From: Paenibacillus baekrokdamisoli
Lineage (GTDB): Bacteria; Bacillota; Bacilli; Paenibacillales; Paenibacillaceae
Direction: 5' to 3'
Length of the DNA: 64,000 nucleotides
NCBI RefSeq assembly: GCF_003945345.1
Contig: NZ_AP019308.1
Location: 5,942,501-6,006,500 of the forward strand
This document shows positions 17,943 to 27,597 of the stretch, piece after piece. The notes under the pieces were generated by a model. It was not told where the DNA came from. It saw only the letters and a list, made by a program, of their open reading frames with translations, and ran no database searches. The first letter of the stretch is position 1, and each line of letters begins with the position of its first letter. The translations under genes and the position numbers were made by a program.

Positions 17943-18905
17943 ATGGCAGATAAATCAGATCGAAGTGCGGATCAGATGGATAAAGAACTAACGAATCAGC
18001 TGAATAAAGAACTAACGGACCACCAAAGGCATGAAAGCAGCGCAAAGGATAAACGCCAGCGTAAAGTTAACCCGCGCTTGGAAACCATATTCAGTATTTT
18101 ATTACTGATCTTGGGGTCGTTCCTTATTGCGGTGAGTTTTAATGTCTTTTTGGTGCCGCTCGGCATCGCTTCAGGCGGTGTATCAGGGATTTCGATTCTG
18201 GTGAACCGGATGACGGGGTTTCCGCCTGCTTATATGCAGTGGGCGATTAACGTGCCGCTTTTCTTTCTTGGTCTCTGGCTGCTCGGTAAACGTTTTGCAC
18301 TCAAGACAGCGCTGGGCTCCTTCCTTCTGCCGCTGCTTGTGCTGCTCACGTCGCACTTCAAGCCGCTAACAGATAATGCCATGCTAGCCTCCATATACGG
18401 GGGGATTGGTGTAGGGGCCGGCCTTGGTCTTGTTTTCCGCGGACGCAGCTCGACTGGCGGTCTGGATTTGGCCGCACAGCTGCTTCATCGCTATACGGGT
18501 CTCCGGCTTGGACTTGCTGTTGCCTGTTTCGATGGCGTGGTTATCGCCGCGGCAGGCATCATAATCGCTCCAGAAAATGCACTTTATGCACTTGTCGGCT
18601 TATTCGCAACGACGAAAACGATTGATTTTGTACAGACGGGCCTGGCTATTTCCAAGGTAGCTTTTATTATTTCGGATCGACCGGCTGCCATTACGGAAGT
18701 GGTTCTGCATGATTTGGATCGTGGTCTGACCCAACTCGATGGTCGCGGGGGTTATACCGGAGAAGCGCGAACGGTACTGATGGTTGTCGTTGGAAGAGGA
18801 GAAGTTTCGAAGCTTAAACAGCTAGTCCGAGCTGCAGATAGGAATGCTTTTGTCATTATTAGCGATACGGCGGAGGTACTGGGTGAGGGGTTTAGTTTGC
18901 CGTAA
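17943..18905 (+). CDS. YitT/DUF2179-family membrane protein
   Basis: A 320-residue integral membrane protein. A charged N-terminal tail (about residues 1-45) is followed by five or so hydrophobic segments beginning IFSILLLILGSFLIAVSFNVF, with the family's GIASGGVSGISILV loop. A C-terminal soluble DUF2179 domain follows (AFIISDRPAAITEVVL, LDGRGGYTGEARTVLMVVV). B. subtilis has a member at the same locus (yvjA) between prfB and ftsE. Function is unknown. The ATG at 17943 is preferred because earlier in-frame codons fall inside the prfB terminator; its ribosome site (AAGGG, about 14 bases away) is weak, so the start is uncertain. Confidence 0.88.
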   Translation: MADKSDRSADQMDKELTNQLNKELTDHQRHESSAKDKRQRKVNPRLETIFSILLLILGSFLIAVSFNVFLVPLGIASGGVSGISILVNRMTGFPPAYMQWAINVPLFFLGLWLLGKRFALKTALGSFLLPLLVLLTSHFKPLTDNAMLASIYGGIGVGAGLGLVFRGRSSTGGLDLAAQLLHRYTGLRLGLAVACFDGVVIAAAGIIIAPENALYALVGLFATTKTIDFVQTGLAISKVAFIISDRPAAITEVVLHDLDRGLTQLDGRGGYTGEARTVLMVVVGRGEVSKLKQLVRAADRNAFVIISDTAEVLGEGFSLP

Positions 18906-18944
18906 TGGAGCCAGGCAGACGAGGGAAAGTCAACGATTTTATCA

Positions 18945-18973
18945 TTGAATTTATATGAATACATATGTATAAT
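18945..18973 (+). promoter_or_regulatory. Sigma-A promoter of the arg cluster with candidate ArgR/AhrC box
   Basis: TTGAAT (18945-18950), a 17-base spacer, then TATAAT (18968-18973). The spacer and -10 are AT-rich and carry a degenerate dyad, TATGAATACATATGTATA, resembling the TGAATAxxxATTCA type of ARG boxes. An arginine repressor would block this promoter. The promoter is convincing; the operator is tentative. Confidence 0.55.
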
Positions 18974-19071
18974 AATACAAAGTGAAAGCTGATTTCTCTA
19001 TCCGACAGAATCATGTACAATGAAGGATGGCAGGAAAAAGCTAGCAAGTTACGGATGGGAGAGAAACAGGT

Positions 19072-20121
19072 ATGAGTTCGAAAGTGAAAGTAGCGATTAT
19101 CGGATCGACCGGATACGGTGGCGTGGAGCTCATTCGGCTGCTCGCTAGTCACCCACAGGCAGAAGTGACATCGGTCATTTCATCTTCGAGTGCAGGCGCG
19201 CCGATCGCGGAGGGATTTCCGCATCTAACTGAAATTCGCACCGACTTGTTGGATGATGTTAACCCGGAGCTGATTAAGAGCAAAGCTGACGTTGTTTTTA
19301 TTGCAACACCGGCAGGGATAGCAGCTAAATTAGTTCCCTCTTTGCTGGAAGTAGGCTTGAAGGTTATTGATATCTCCGGCGATTACCGCTTGAAATCACG
19401 TGAACAATACGAGATGTGGTATAAGAAGGAAGCTGCGGATCAAATTTATATTGACCAAGCCGTATATGGATTATCGGAGATTTACGGTGATGCAGTTCGC
19501 GGGGTTGATTTTGTATCCAATCCAGGCTGTTTTCCAACAGCTACACTGCTTGGCCTTGTTCCAGCGGTAAAAGCAGGCTTTATTGATCCTTCGACAATTA
19601 TTATTGACGCCAAGACTGGCGTGTCCGGTGCAGGGCGCGGAGTGAATCTGGGTACGCATTTCTCAGAGCTCAACGAGAACTTTAAAGCTTATAAGCTAAA
19701 TAAACATCAACATATACCAGAAATTGAGCAAGTGCTCAGCGATGCTGCAGGCAAGCCTGTGATTACAACCTTTACTACGCATCTCGTCCCAATGACCCGG
19801 GGGATTATGAGTACGATATATGCCTCAGTGAATGGTACGCTTACAGATGAGGATTTTGTATCGTTATATCGCAATTACTATGAAGGTCGCCCTTTTGTTC
19901 GTGTCCGTAATACGGGTACGTGGCCAACTACCAAAGAAGTGTGGGGCTCCAACTATTGTGATATCGGCTTCTCGGTGGATGAGAGAACGGGACGCGTCAC
20001 GATCATATCCGTAATCGATAATCTGGTTAAAGGCGCAGCTGGGCAAGCCATTCAGAACTTAAACCTCATGCTGGGCTGGGATGAAACGCTGGGCCTTAAA
20101 TTTGTACCTACGTATCCTTAG
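19072..20121 (+). CDS. argC: N-acetyl-gamma-glutamyl-phosphate reductase
   Basis: The third step of ornithine synthesis: NADPH reduces N-acetylglutamyl phosphate to the semialdehyde. The protein has 349 residues. The N-terminal Rossmann motif is AIIGSTGYGGVELIRLL. The active-site cysteine is in VSNPGCFPTATLL. A downstream catalytic segment is GVSGAGRGVN, and the HLVPMTRGI segment is also typical. It is the first gene of argCJBDFGH; ATG 19072 follows GGGAGAG. Length and motifs are normal. Confidence 0.98.
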   Translation: MSSKVKVAIIGSTGYGGVELIRLLASHPQAEVTSVISSSSAGAPIAEGFPHLTEIRTDLLDDVNPELIKSKADVVFIATPAGIAAKLVPSLLEVGLKVIDISGDYRLKSREQYEMWYKKEAADQIYIDQAVYGLSEIYGDAVRGVDFVSNPGCFPTATLLGLVPAVKAGFIDPSTIIIDAKTGVSGAGRGVNLGTHFSELNENFKAYKLNKHQHIPEIEQVLSDAAGKPVITTFTTHLVPMTRGIMSTIYASVNGTLTDEDFVSLYRNYYEGRPFVRVRNTGTWPTTKEVWGSNYCDIGFSVDERTGRVTIISVIDNLVKGAAGQAIQNLNLMLGWDETLGLKFVPTYP

Positions 20122-20219
20122 TATCGCTCTTCCTAATTTCAGCTTTCATCGTGAGTGTGATTTGCAGCAAAAGCAATTATGCCTATCTATCTAGTTGTCG
20201 AAGGAGACTTGAGTGAATA

Positions 20220-21461
20220 ATGGGACAGGGGAATTTTACACCGGCCTACATAGTCGTGCCGGAAGGCTCGATCACGACCCCGAAGGGCTTTAGTGCCGGC
20301 GGTTTACACTGCGGTTTGAAGAAAGCGGAGCGTCATGATCTTGGTGCTATCGTGTGTGAGGTGCCGGCAAATGCTGCCGGTGTTTACACGACAAACGTGT
20401 TTCAAGCTGCACCGATTCAAGTGACGCGTGCTAGCATTGAAGCAGGCGGCGTACTACGCGCAATTATCGTGAATAGCGGTAATGCTAACGCATGTACAGG
20501 TAAGCAGGGCGAAGCAGATGCTTATGAAATGCGTAATAAATTCGCTGAAGCGATCCATGTGCCAATAGAGCATGTAGCGGTAGCTTCAACGGGTGTAATT
20601 GGAGAATTACTTAAGATGGACCGAGTAAGAGGTGGAATTGCAGAGCTTCCAGCACGGTTATCGTCCACTTATGAGGCTGCGGATGACTTTTGCCAATCGA
20701 TTCTTACAACGGATTTGGTCAAGAAAGAGGTATGTGTCTCTGTAACTGTTGATGGGAAAGAGGTTCATATTGCAGGCGCATCCAAAGGCTCTGGTATGAT
20801 ACACCCGAATATGGCGACAATGCTCGGTTTTGTTACAACTGATGCGGCAATCGGCAGCGAAGCGCTGCACCGTTTACTTCGCAAAGCAACGGACTTGACC
20901 TTCAACATGATCACTGTCGATGGTGATACAAGCACGAATGATATGCTGGTAGCGATGGCTAGCGGACTGGCCGAGAATGAGGAGCTTAATGAAGCACATT
21001 CCGATTGGGCAGCTTTTGCAGAGGGTCTGCGTTATGTATGCGAGGTGCTTGCCAAAGCGATTGCTCGTGATGGTGAGGGCGCAACTAAGCTCGTTGAAGT
21101 GCAGGTACGGGGCGCTGTAACAGATGAAGCAGGGCAAGCAATCGCGAAGACGGTTATTGGCTCGTCGCTTGTGAAATCGGCTATATTCGGTGCAGATGCG
21201 AATTGGGGCCGTATTATCGCGGCAGTTGGACGTGCAGGACAGCCGGTCAATCCAGAGACAGTCGATATTCGCCTTGGTGATATCGTAACGCTTTCGCAGT
21301 CCCGTCCGGTTGCATTTGACGAGGAAGCGGCGCTTGCCTATTTGAAGGGCGATACGGTCATTATCCACGTCGACCTGCATATGGGAGAAGGAACAGCTAC
21401 CGCATGGGGTTGTGACCTGACCTATGACTATGTACGAATTAACGCAGCTTACCGTACTTAA
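20220..21461 (+). CDS. argJ: Glutamate N-acetyltransferase / ornithine acetyltransferase
   Basis: ArgJ moves the acetyl group from N-acetylornithine back to glutamate (acetyl cycle); many also use acetyl-CoA. The protein has 413 residues. It self-cleaves before a catalytic threonine in the signature KGSGMIHPNMATML (cut between A and T), which is present. GTKL-type segments near EGATKLVEVQV and NWGRIIAAVGRAG also match. It begins about 100 bases after argC; no terminator is seen between. Whether it is bifunctional cannot be read from sequence, but no argA or argE is present here, which fits the cyclic pathway. Confidence 0.97.
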   Translation: MGQGNFTPAYIVVPEGSITTPKGFSAGGLHCGLKKAERHDLGAIVCEVPANAAGVYTTNVFQAAPIQVTRASIEAGGVLRAIIVNSGNANACTGKQGEADAYEMRNKFAEAIHVPIEHVAVASTGVIGELLKMDRVRGGIAELPARLSSTYEAADDFCQSILTTDLVKKEVCVSVTVDGKEVHIAGASKGSGMIHPNMATMLGFVTTDAAIGSEALHRLLRKATDLTFNMITVDGDTSTNDMLVAMASGLAENEELNEAHSDWAAFAEGLRYVCEVLAKAIARDGEGATKLVEVQVRGAVTDEAGQAIAKTVIGSSLVKSAIFGADANWGRIIAAVGRAGQPVNPETVDIRLGDIVTLSQSRPVAFDEEAALAYLKGDTVIIHVDLHMGEGTATAWGCDLTYDYVRINAAYRT

Positions 21462-21496
21462 TTCGAACTAAAGCGGAGAGGACGGATAAGGAACAT

Positions 21497-22285
21497 ATGG
21501 AACAGCGGTTTGTTATGAAATGCGGCGGCAGTACGCTCGCAGCGCTGCCGGCATCCTTCTTCGAGGATCTCAAAGGGCTGCAGGAGCGCGATGTGAAGCC
21601 AGTAATCGTCCACGGCGGCGGTCCAGCAATCTCTGAAACCTTGACGAAGCTTGGCATTGAGAGTGAGTTTGTGAACGGTCTGCGTAAGACGAGCGACGAG
21701 GTGCTCGATGTCGTAGAGATGGTGCTTGCCGGACGTATTAATAAAGAAATCGTACGTAAAATCCAGCAAAGTGGTGCCAAGTCGATCGGTTTATCTGGCG
21801 TGGACGGAAAGCTAATCGGTGCCAAGCCTGTTGCAAATTCAGCAGAGATTGGTTTTGTTGGTGACGTAACGGATGTGAACGTCGCAATTATCGAGGGCAT
21901 CATGGGAATGGGATACATCCCTGTAATCGCTCCAATCGGCATTGATGCTGCCGGACAGCGATACAATATCAATGCTGACACTGCAGCGGGAGCTGTTGCT
22001 TCGCAGCTAGGTGTAGAGCGGATGATTGTTGTCACGGACGTGCCTGGCATTATGAAGACCATTGACGGTGTGAAGCAGGTACTTCCAATCGTTACGGTTG
22101 AAGAAATTAATGCGATGATTGCCAGCGGTGAAATCTACGGCGGTATGATTCCGAAGGTTCGCGCAGCGATCCAGTGCATCCAAGGAAACGTTCGTGAAGT
22201 CATAATTGTGAATGGTGATGAGCCGGGCGTTCTGAGTAAAGCGGTTCTAGAGAGTGGAATTGGCACACGTATTGTGCAAGCCTAA
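21497..22285 (+). CDS. argB: Acetylglutamate kinase
   Basis: Phosphorylates N-acetylglutamate, the second step of arginine synthesis. The protein has 262 residues of the amino-acid-kinase fold: KCGGSTLA, the glycine loop VIVHGGGPAIS, NINADTAAGAVASQL for substrate, and GGMIPKVRAAIQ near the nucleotide. It lacks the long N-terminal helix typical of arginine-inhibited hexameric forms, so feedback inhibition may be weak or absent; this is inference. ATG 21497 has AAGGA upstream; 35 bases separate it from argJ. Confidence 0.97.
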   Translation: MEQRFVMKCGGSTLAALPASFFEDLKGLQERDVKPVIVHGGGPAISETLTKLGIESEFVNGLRKTSDEVLDVVEMVLAGRINKEIVRKIQQSGAKSIGLSGVDGKLIGAKPVANSAEIGFVGDVTDVNVAIIEGIMGMGYIPVIAPIGIDAAGQRYNINADTAAGAVASQLGVERMIVVTDVPGIMKTIDGVKQVLPIVTVEEINAMIASGEIYGGMIPKVRAAIQCIQGNVREVIIVNGDEPGVLSKAVLESGIGTRIVQA

Positions 22286-22303
22286 TAAGAGAGGTGATTG
22301 ATA

Positions 22304-23548
22304 ATGAACGACCTCAATAAACAAGCATCAGCATCCGTATTGGATGGCGCAATATCGGTGTCCGCAGGTAAGAGCGGTGGAACAGATAGCGCGAAGAGCT
22401 CGCTTTTTCCCACGTATGCTAGATATCCCCTTGCACTTGTAAAGGGTGAGGGCAGCTATCTTTGGGATGATCAAGGGAACAAATATTTGGATTTCATGAG
22501 CGGCATTGCGGTTACGAACCTCGGACATTCGCCCAAGCGAATTAAGGAAGCGCTCGTGAAGCAGTTAGATGAGCTGTGGCATGTATCTAACCTATTCCAC
22601 ATTCCTAATCAAGAAGCAGCCGCGAAGCTGCTGACGGATAATAGCCATGCAGATCAAGTGTTCTTCTGCAACTCGGGTGCGGAAGCGAATGAAGCGGCAA
22701 TCAAGCTTGCCCGTCGTTATCACCAGAAGGTGCTCGGTAACGGCCGATACGAAGTTATTACATTCGAGAAATCCTTCCATGGTCGTACATTAGCTACGCT
22801 TACGGCTACAGGGCAGGAGAAGGTTAAGGAAGGCTTTGGCCCATTGCCAGAAGGCTTCCGCTACGTACCACTTCATGATAAAGCGGCGCTAGAAGCGGCG
22901 ATTACCGATAAGACAGCGGCGATTATGATTGAGATGATCCAGGCTGAAGGCGGCGTAATTCCGGTAGATCCGGCATTTGTCCACTTTGTTAACAAGCTTT
23001 GCAAGGATCGCGGGATCCTCTTGATCGTCGATGAAATTCAGACGGGTATGGGACGTACGGGCAAGCTGTTCTCCTTTGAGCATTATGGCATTGAGCCGGA
23101 TATCTTCACATTGGCAAAAGCGCTCGGCAGCGGCTTCCCGGTCGGTGCTATGCTTGCAAAGGATTTCCTGACTGAAGCATTCAGTGCTGGAAGCCACGGC
23201 TCGACATTCGGCGGTACGCCAATCGCGACTGCTGCTGTAAAAGCGACCATTGAAACGATCGTGGGTGATCGTGTAGCTGATCGTGCTGCTGAGATGGGCG
23301 AATATCTAATGAAACAGCTTCGTGAGAAGCTAGCTGGCAACCCGGTGGTCACTGGCATTCGAGGCAAAGGACTTATCGTAGGCATTGCCTGTACGAAGCC
23401 AGTTGCTGATATAATTAAAGAGGGTCAGAAACGCGGACTTCTTGTTGTCAGCGCAGGACCTGAAGTTATTCGTCTGCTGCCAAGCCTACTTATTACCCCT
23501 GCGGAGATCGATCAAGCGGTCAGTATACTTGCGTCCATTATTGCTTAA
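22304..23548 (+). CDS. argD: Acetylornithine aminotransferase
   Basis: A PLP enzyme that converts N-acetylglutamate semialdehyde to N-acetylornithine, with glutamate as amino donor. The protein has 414 residues: FCNSGAEANEAAIKLAR for cofactor phosphate, LIVDEIQTGMGRTGKLF for the PLP-binding aspartate, and the Schiff-base lysine in TLAKALGSGFPVGAM. The ATG at 22304 is chosen because GAGGTG (22291-22296) lies 7 bases before it; a TTG at 22298 is too close. An N-terminal extension of about 25 residues is longer than usual and low in complexity. Confidence 0.97.
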   Translation: MNDLNKQASASVLDGAISVSAGKSGGTDSAKSSLFPTYARYPLALVKGEGSYLWDDQGNKYLDFMSGIAVTNLGHSPKRIKEALVKQLDELWHVSNLFHIPNQEAAAKLLTDNSHADQVFFCNSGAEANEAAIKLARRYHQKVLGNGRYEVITFEKSFHGRTLATLTATGQEKVKEGFGPLPEGFRYVPLHDKAALEAAITDKTAAIMIEMIQAEGGVIPVDPAFVHFVNKLCKDRGILLIVDEIQTGMGRTGKLFSFEHYGIEPDIFTLAKALGSGFPVGAMLAKDFLTEAFSAGSHGSTFGGTPIATAAVKATIETIVGDRVADRAAEMGEYLMKQLREKLAGNPVVTGIRGKGLIVGIACTKPVADIIKEGQKRGLLVVSAGPEVIRLLPSLLITPAEIDQAVSILASIIA

Positions 23549-23578
23549 TTGATGTGCAGAAAGGAAGGAGTTCTACCT

Positions 23579-24535
23579 ATGACATCTCTATTAAATAAAG
23601 AGCTCGCGATCAACCTGAAGGGACGGGACTTCATCGAGCTTGCCGATTACACGCCCGAGGAAGTACGTTACCTGATTGATCTTGCTATTGAACTGAAGAC
23701 CAAGCAAAAAGCGGGGGAGATCTTTCATCCGCTGAAAGGCAAGACACTCGGCATGATTTTTGAAAAGTCCTCTACGCGTACTCGGGTATCCTTTGAGGTG
23801 GGCATGTATCAGCTCGGCGGGCATGCGCTGTTCCTGAGCGGGAATGACCTGCAAATCGGCCGCGGTGAAACGATCTCGGATACGGCTCAGGTGCTCTCTC
23901 GTTACTTGGACGGCATTATGATCCGTACGTTTGCACATCGCACGATTATTGAGCTTGCTCGCGGTGCGACGGTTCCTGTTATAAATGGGTTGACGGATCT
24001 TTCCCACCCTTGCCAAGTGCTTGCCGATTATCAAACGGTACTGGAGCACAAAGGACGACTTGAAGGCTTGAAAATCGCTTATATTGGCGATGGCAACAAC
24101 ATGGTGCACTCCCTGATGATGGGCGCAGCAAAGCTGGGCATGCATATGTCCGTAGCAACGCCAGAGGGTTATGAGCCCGATGAAGAAACGGTTCGTCAGA
24201 CGAAGGAGAATGCTTCGGAGACAGGCTCGCGCATTCATGTGTGCTATGATCCTAAAGAAGCGATTGCAGATGCAGATATTGTGTATACGGATGTGTGGGC
24301 GAGCATGGGCTTTGAGGCGGAGCAGAAGGAGCGGGAGATTGCTTTTGCAAACTACCAGGTCAATGAAGAACTCGTGAAGTATGCGAAGAGCGACTATCTC
24401 TTCCTGCATTGTCTGCCGGCGCATCGCGGCGAAGAAGTGAGCGAGGGTGTAATTGACGGCAAGCACTCGATCATTTTCGATCAAGCGGAGAACCGATTGC
24501 ATGCACAGAAAGCCATCATGGCTGCGATTATGTAG
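23579..24535 (+). CDS. argF: Ornithine carbamoyltransferase
   Basis: Joins ornithine and carbamoyl phosphate to give citrulline. The protein has 318 residues. The carbamoyl-phosphate loop SSTRTR is at about 64-69. LSHPCQVLADYQT, the ornithine loop around DVWASMGFE, and the C-terminal HCLPAHRGEEVSE are also present. The ATG at 23579 is preferred because AAGGAAGGAG (23561-23570) is 8 bases upstream; an in-frame TTG at 23549 has no site. No carAB is in the window, so carbamoyl phosphate must come from elsewhere. Confidence 0.97.
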   Translation: MTSLLNKELAINLKGRDFIELADYTPEEVRYLIDLAIELKTKQKAGEIFHPLKGKTLGMIFEKSSTRTRVSFEVGMYQLGGHALFLSGNDLQIGRGETISDTAQVLSRYLDGIMIRTFAHRTIIELARGATVPVINGLTDLSHPCQVLADYQTVLEHKGRLEGLKIAYIGDGNNMVHSLMMGAAKLGMHMSVATPEGYEPDEETVRQTKENASETGSRIHVCYDPKEAIADADIVYTDVWASMGFEAEQKEREIAFANYQVNEELVKYAKSDYLFLHCLPAHRGEEVSEGVIDGKHSIIFDQAENRLHAQKAIMAAIM

Positions 24536-24562
24536 CCTTTTTATTCGCTATAGATATCGAGC

Positions 24563-24600
24563 GAGCAGCTATATGAACCTTTCATAGATGGATGCTGCTC
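24563..24600 (+). other. Imperfect stem-loop between argF and argG
   Basis: Outer arms GAGCAGC/GCTGCTC with an inner TATGAA/TTCATA pairing. TTTT follows about 7 bases later. It may be a weak terminator or processing site that separates argCJBDF from argGH expression. Confidence 0.4.
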
Positions 24601-24683
24601 CTCGGATTTTACAGCTAGCTAGAAGATCTAATAAGCGGCGGTAAGCCGACATTTTATTTATACAAGGAGCGTTAAACAAGAAC

Positions 24684-25922
24684 ATGGCTAAGGAAAAAAT
24701 CGTACTCGCCTATTCGGGCGGTCTGGATACATCCGTTATTTTGAAATGGTTGAAAGAAACCTATGATGCTGAAATCATCGCATTTACTGCTGATATCGGT
24801 CAAAAGGACGAGCTGGACGGGCTTGAGGCTAAGGCTCTCGCAACCGGCGCATCGAAAGTATACATCGACGATCTGCGCGATGAATTTGCTCAAGATTTCA
24901 TCTACCCGATGTTCCAATCGGGTGCTTTGTACGAAGGGCAGTACCTGCTCGGAACTTCGATTGCTCGCCCGCTAATCGCGAAGCGTATGGTTGATATTGC
25001 TCGCGCAGAAGGCGCAACGGCTATCGCTCATGGCGCAACTGGCAAAGGAAACGACCAAGTGCGTTTCGAGCTGACGGCAGCAGCGCTTGCTCCCGACATT
25101 CAAGTGATTGCGCCATGGCGAAGTGAAGAGTTCCGTGACCAATTCCCTGGTCGTGCGGAGATGATTGCTTATGCAGAGAAGCATAACATTCCAGTGCAAG
25201 CCTCGGCTGCGAAGCCATATTCGATGGACCGTAACCTGCTGCATATCAGCTTTGAGAGCGGCGTACTGGAAGATCCATGGTTTGATCCAAGCTCTGACGA
25301 GAACAAAGGCATGTTTGTTCTGAGTGTGGCGCCTGAGGATGCACCAGATCAATCCGAATATGTTGAGCTTACCTTCGAAGCGGGTAACTGCGTAGCCATC
25401 AATGGCCAGAAGCTTAGCCCACTTGCAGTTATGGAGAAACTCAACGAGCTTGGCGGCAAGCATGGAATCGGCCGCGTTGATATGGTTGAGAACCGTTTTG
25501 TCGGCATGAAGAGCCGCGGTGTCTACGAGACACCAGGCGGTACGATCCTATTCTCCGCGCATCGTAAGATGGAGTCACTCACAATGGATCGCGAAGTGAT
25601 GCACCTGCGTGATTCCCTTATTGCCAAATACGCAACACTTGTCTACAACGGCTTCTGGTTTGCGCCAGAGCGTCTTGCTCTGCAAGCACTCGTGTCCGAG
25701 AGTCAGAAGAACGTCAGCGGCGTTGTTCGCTTGAAGCTGTACAAAGGTAATGTAATCGGCGCTGGTGTTAAGAGCCCAGTGAGCCTATATAACCCAGACA
25801 TCGCGACAATGGAAGCTGATCCTTCCAAAGCGTATGATCAAGGGGATGCAACTGGTTTTATCCGTCTTAACGCATTGCGCCTTAAAGTATCCTCCGGGGT
25901 GGAGCAAAGCAAGAAGCAATAG
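24684..25922 (+). CDS. argG: Argininosuccinate synthase
   Basis: ATP-dependent condensation of citrulline and aspartate. The protein has 412 residues. The N-type PP-loop AYSGGLDTS is at 9-17. The citrulline/aspartate-binding GATGKGNDQVRFE and the segment KPYSMDRNLLHIS are present, and SRGVYETPGGTIL is conserved near the C-terminal half. It lies 148 bases after argF, the largest gap in the cluster, so it may have a separate promoter. ATG 24684 follows AAGGAG. Confidence 0.98.
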   Translation: MAKEKIVLAYSGGLDTSVILKWLKETYDAEIIAFTADIGQKDELDGLEAKALATGASKVYIDDLRDEFAQDFIYPMFQSGALYEGQYLLGTSIARPLIAKRMVDIARAEGATAIAHGATGKGNDQVRFELTAAALAPDIQVIAPWRSEEFRDQFPGRAEMIAYAEKHNIPVQASAAKPYSMDRNLLHISFESGVLEDPWFDPSSDENKGMFVLSVAPEDAPDQSEYVELTFEAGNCVAINGQKLSPLAVMEKLNELGGKHGIGRVDMVENRFVGMKSRGVYETPGGTILFSAHRKMESLTMDREVMHLRDSLIAKYATLVYNGFWFAPERLALQALVSESQKNVSGVVRLKLYKGNVIGAGVKSPVSLYNPDIATMEADPSKAYDQGDATGFIRLNALRLKVSSGVEQSKKQ

Positions 25923-25960
25923 TATTCGTGCGAGCAGCGAAATAAAGGAGTGTACCAGAA

Positions 25961-27376
25961 GTGAGCAAATTGTGGGGCGGCCGGTTTACAAAGAAAACCG
26001 ACCAATTGGTAGAGGAATATACAGCTTCCATTTTATTTGATAAAGAGCTGGCCGAAGAAGATATACAGGGCAGTATCGCGCATGTAACGATGCTTGGCAA
26101 ACAAGGTATTCTGCCGCTGGATGACGTGGAGAAGATCAAGGATGGTCTTCACCGTGTCCTGCAGCGGATTAACCGCAATGATATCGAATTCTCGATATCT
26201 GATGAAGATATCCATATGAACATTGAGAAAACGCTGATCGATGATGTAGGTCCAGTTGGAGGCAAGCTTCACACTGGACGGAGTCGGAACGATCAAGTGG
26301 CGACGGATATGCATCTGTGGCTGCGTAAACGGGTGGTTGAGTTCGTGGATATGCTGCATAAGCTGCAGTCCGCATTAATCGAGCAGGCCAAAGCCAACCT
26401 GGATACGATTTTACCAGGCTATACGCATTTGCAGCGTGCGCAGCCCATTCTATTCGCCCATCATATGATGGCGTATGTCTCGATGTTCGGCCGTGATATT
26501 GAACGGCTTCAGGACAGCTACAAGCGGATCAATATGCTGCCGCTTGGTGCAGGTGCGCTTGCAGGAACGACATTTCCGATCGACCGCCATTTCGTGGCAA
26601 GCCAGCTAAAATTTGACCGCGTGTATGAGAACAGTCTGGATGCGGTAAGCGATCGTGATTTTATTCTGGAATTTCTCTCTCATGCGTCGATTATTATGAT
26701 GCACTTGTCGCGGATTAGCGAGGAGCTGATCATGTGGTCAAGTACCGAGTTTCACTTCATTGAGCTTGATGATGCCTTCTGTACAGGGAGCAGCATTATG
26801 CCGCAGAAGAAGAACCCGGACGTGCCTGAGCTTGTCCGCGGTAAGACTGGCCGTGTATACGGCAATCTAGTAGGTCTGTTGACCGTCTTGAAATCATTGC
26901 CGCTGGCCTACAACAAGGACATGCAGGAAGACAAAGAAGGCATGTTCGATACGGTTCGTACGCTGCAAGGCGCGCTTCAACTGTTCGCTCCAATGATCAA
27001 GACGATGAAGGTCCACAAAGACCGGATGCGTCAAGCGGTGAATCAGGACTTCTCGAATGCGACGGATATCGCAGATTTCCTCGTTGGCAAGGGCTTACCT
27101 TTCCGTCAAGCGCATGAGGTCATCGGCAAAACGGTACTTTACTGTATCCAGCAGGGCAAATATTTGCTTGATCTGACCCTGGAAGAGTTCAAGCAGTTTT
27201 CTACCCTGTTTGATGATCGAATCTATGACGTGCTGCAGCCAGAAAATGTCGTGAACGCCCGTAATGTTTACGGCGGTACGGCGACTTCACAAGTTACGGA
27301 TGCCATCGGACGCGCCGAGCTTGAGCTCGAGAAAACAGCCCTTTGGACGAAGGAATACATCGAGCGCAGCAGATAA
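25961..27376 (+). CDS. argH: Argininosuccinate lyase
   Basis: Splits argininosuccinate to arginine and fumarate, the last step of the pathway. The protein has 471 residues of the fumarase/aspartase superfamily with the signature GSSIMPQKKNPDVPEL. HTGRSRNDQVATD and TTFPIDR segments are also as expected. The start is GTG 25961 (SKLWGGRFTKKTD), with AAAGGAG 10 bases upstream. It lies 38 bases after argG and is the last gene before a strong terminator. Confidence 0.98.
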   Translation: MSKLWGGRFTKKTDQLVEEYTASILFDKELAEEDIQGSIAHVTMLGKQGILPLDDVEKIKDGLHRVLQRINRNDIEFSISDEDIHMNIEKTLIDDVGPVGGKLHTGRSRNDQVATDMHLWLRKRVVEFVDMLHKLQSALIEQAKANLDTILPGYTHLQRAQPILFAHHMMAYVSMFGRDIERLQDSYKRINMLPLGAGALAGTTFPIDRHFVASQLKFDRVYENSLDAVSDRDFILEFLSHASIIMMHLSRISEELIMWSSTEFHFIELDDAFCTGSSIMPQKKNPDVPELVRGKTGRVYGNLVGLLTVLKSLPLAYNKDMQEDKEGMFDTVRTLQGALQLFAPMIKTMKVHKDRMRQAVNQDFSNATDIADFLVGKGLPFRQAHEVIGKTVLYCIQQGKYLLDLTLEEFKQFSTLFDDRIYDVLQPENVVNARNVYGGTATSQVTDAIGRAELELEKTALWTKEYIERSR

Positions 27377-27408
27377 GGAACAAAATATCCCATCAGCAGC
27401 ATCAAAAA

Positions 27409-27454
27409 GGCTGTCTCTTATTCAACCTCACCGTTGAATCGAGACAGTCTTTTC
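27409..27454 (+). terminator. Terminator of the arg cluster
   Basis: GGCTGTCTC pairs with GAGACAGTC; an inner TTCAAC/GTTGAA stem continues the hairpin, and TTTT follows. The VanW-family gene on the minus strand converges on it. Confidence 0.88.
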
Positions 27455-27597
27455 AGATTGTCCGTTATTTAGATTGTCTGCTTTTCAGATTGTCCGCTAA
27501 CAAGGACAGCGAGCACAAGTCCAGCTTCCTTTGGTAGCAGTCTTTTATTAATGGATGCTGTTTAGAAGAAGCTTACTCCTATTTCAACTTCAGCAGC

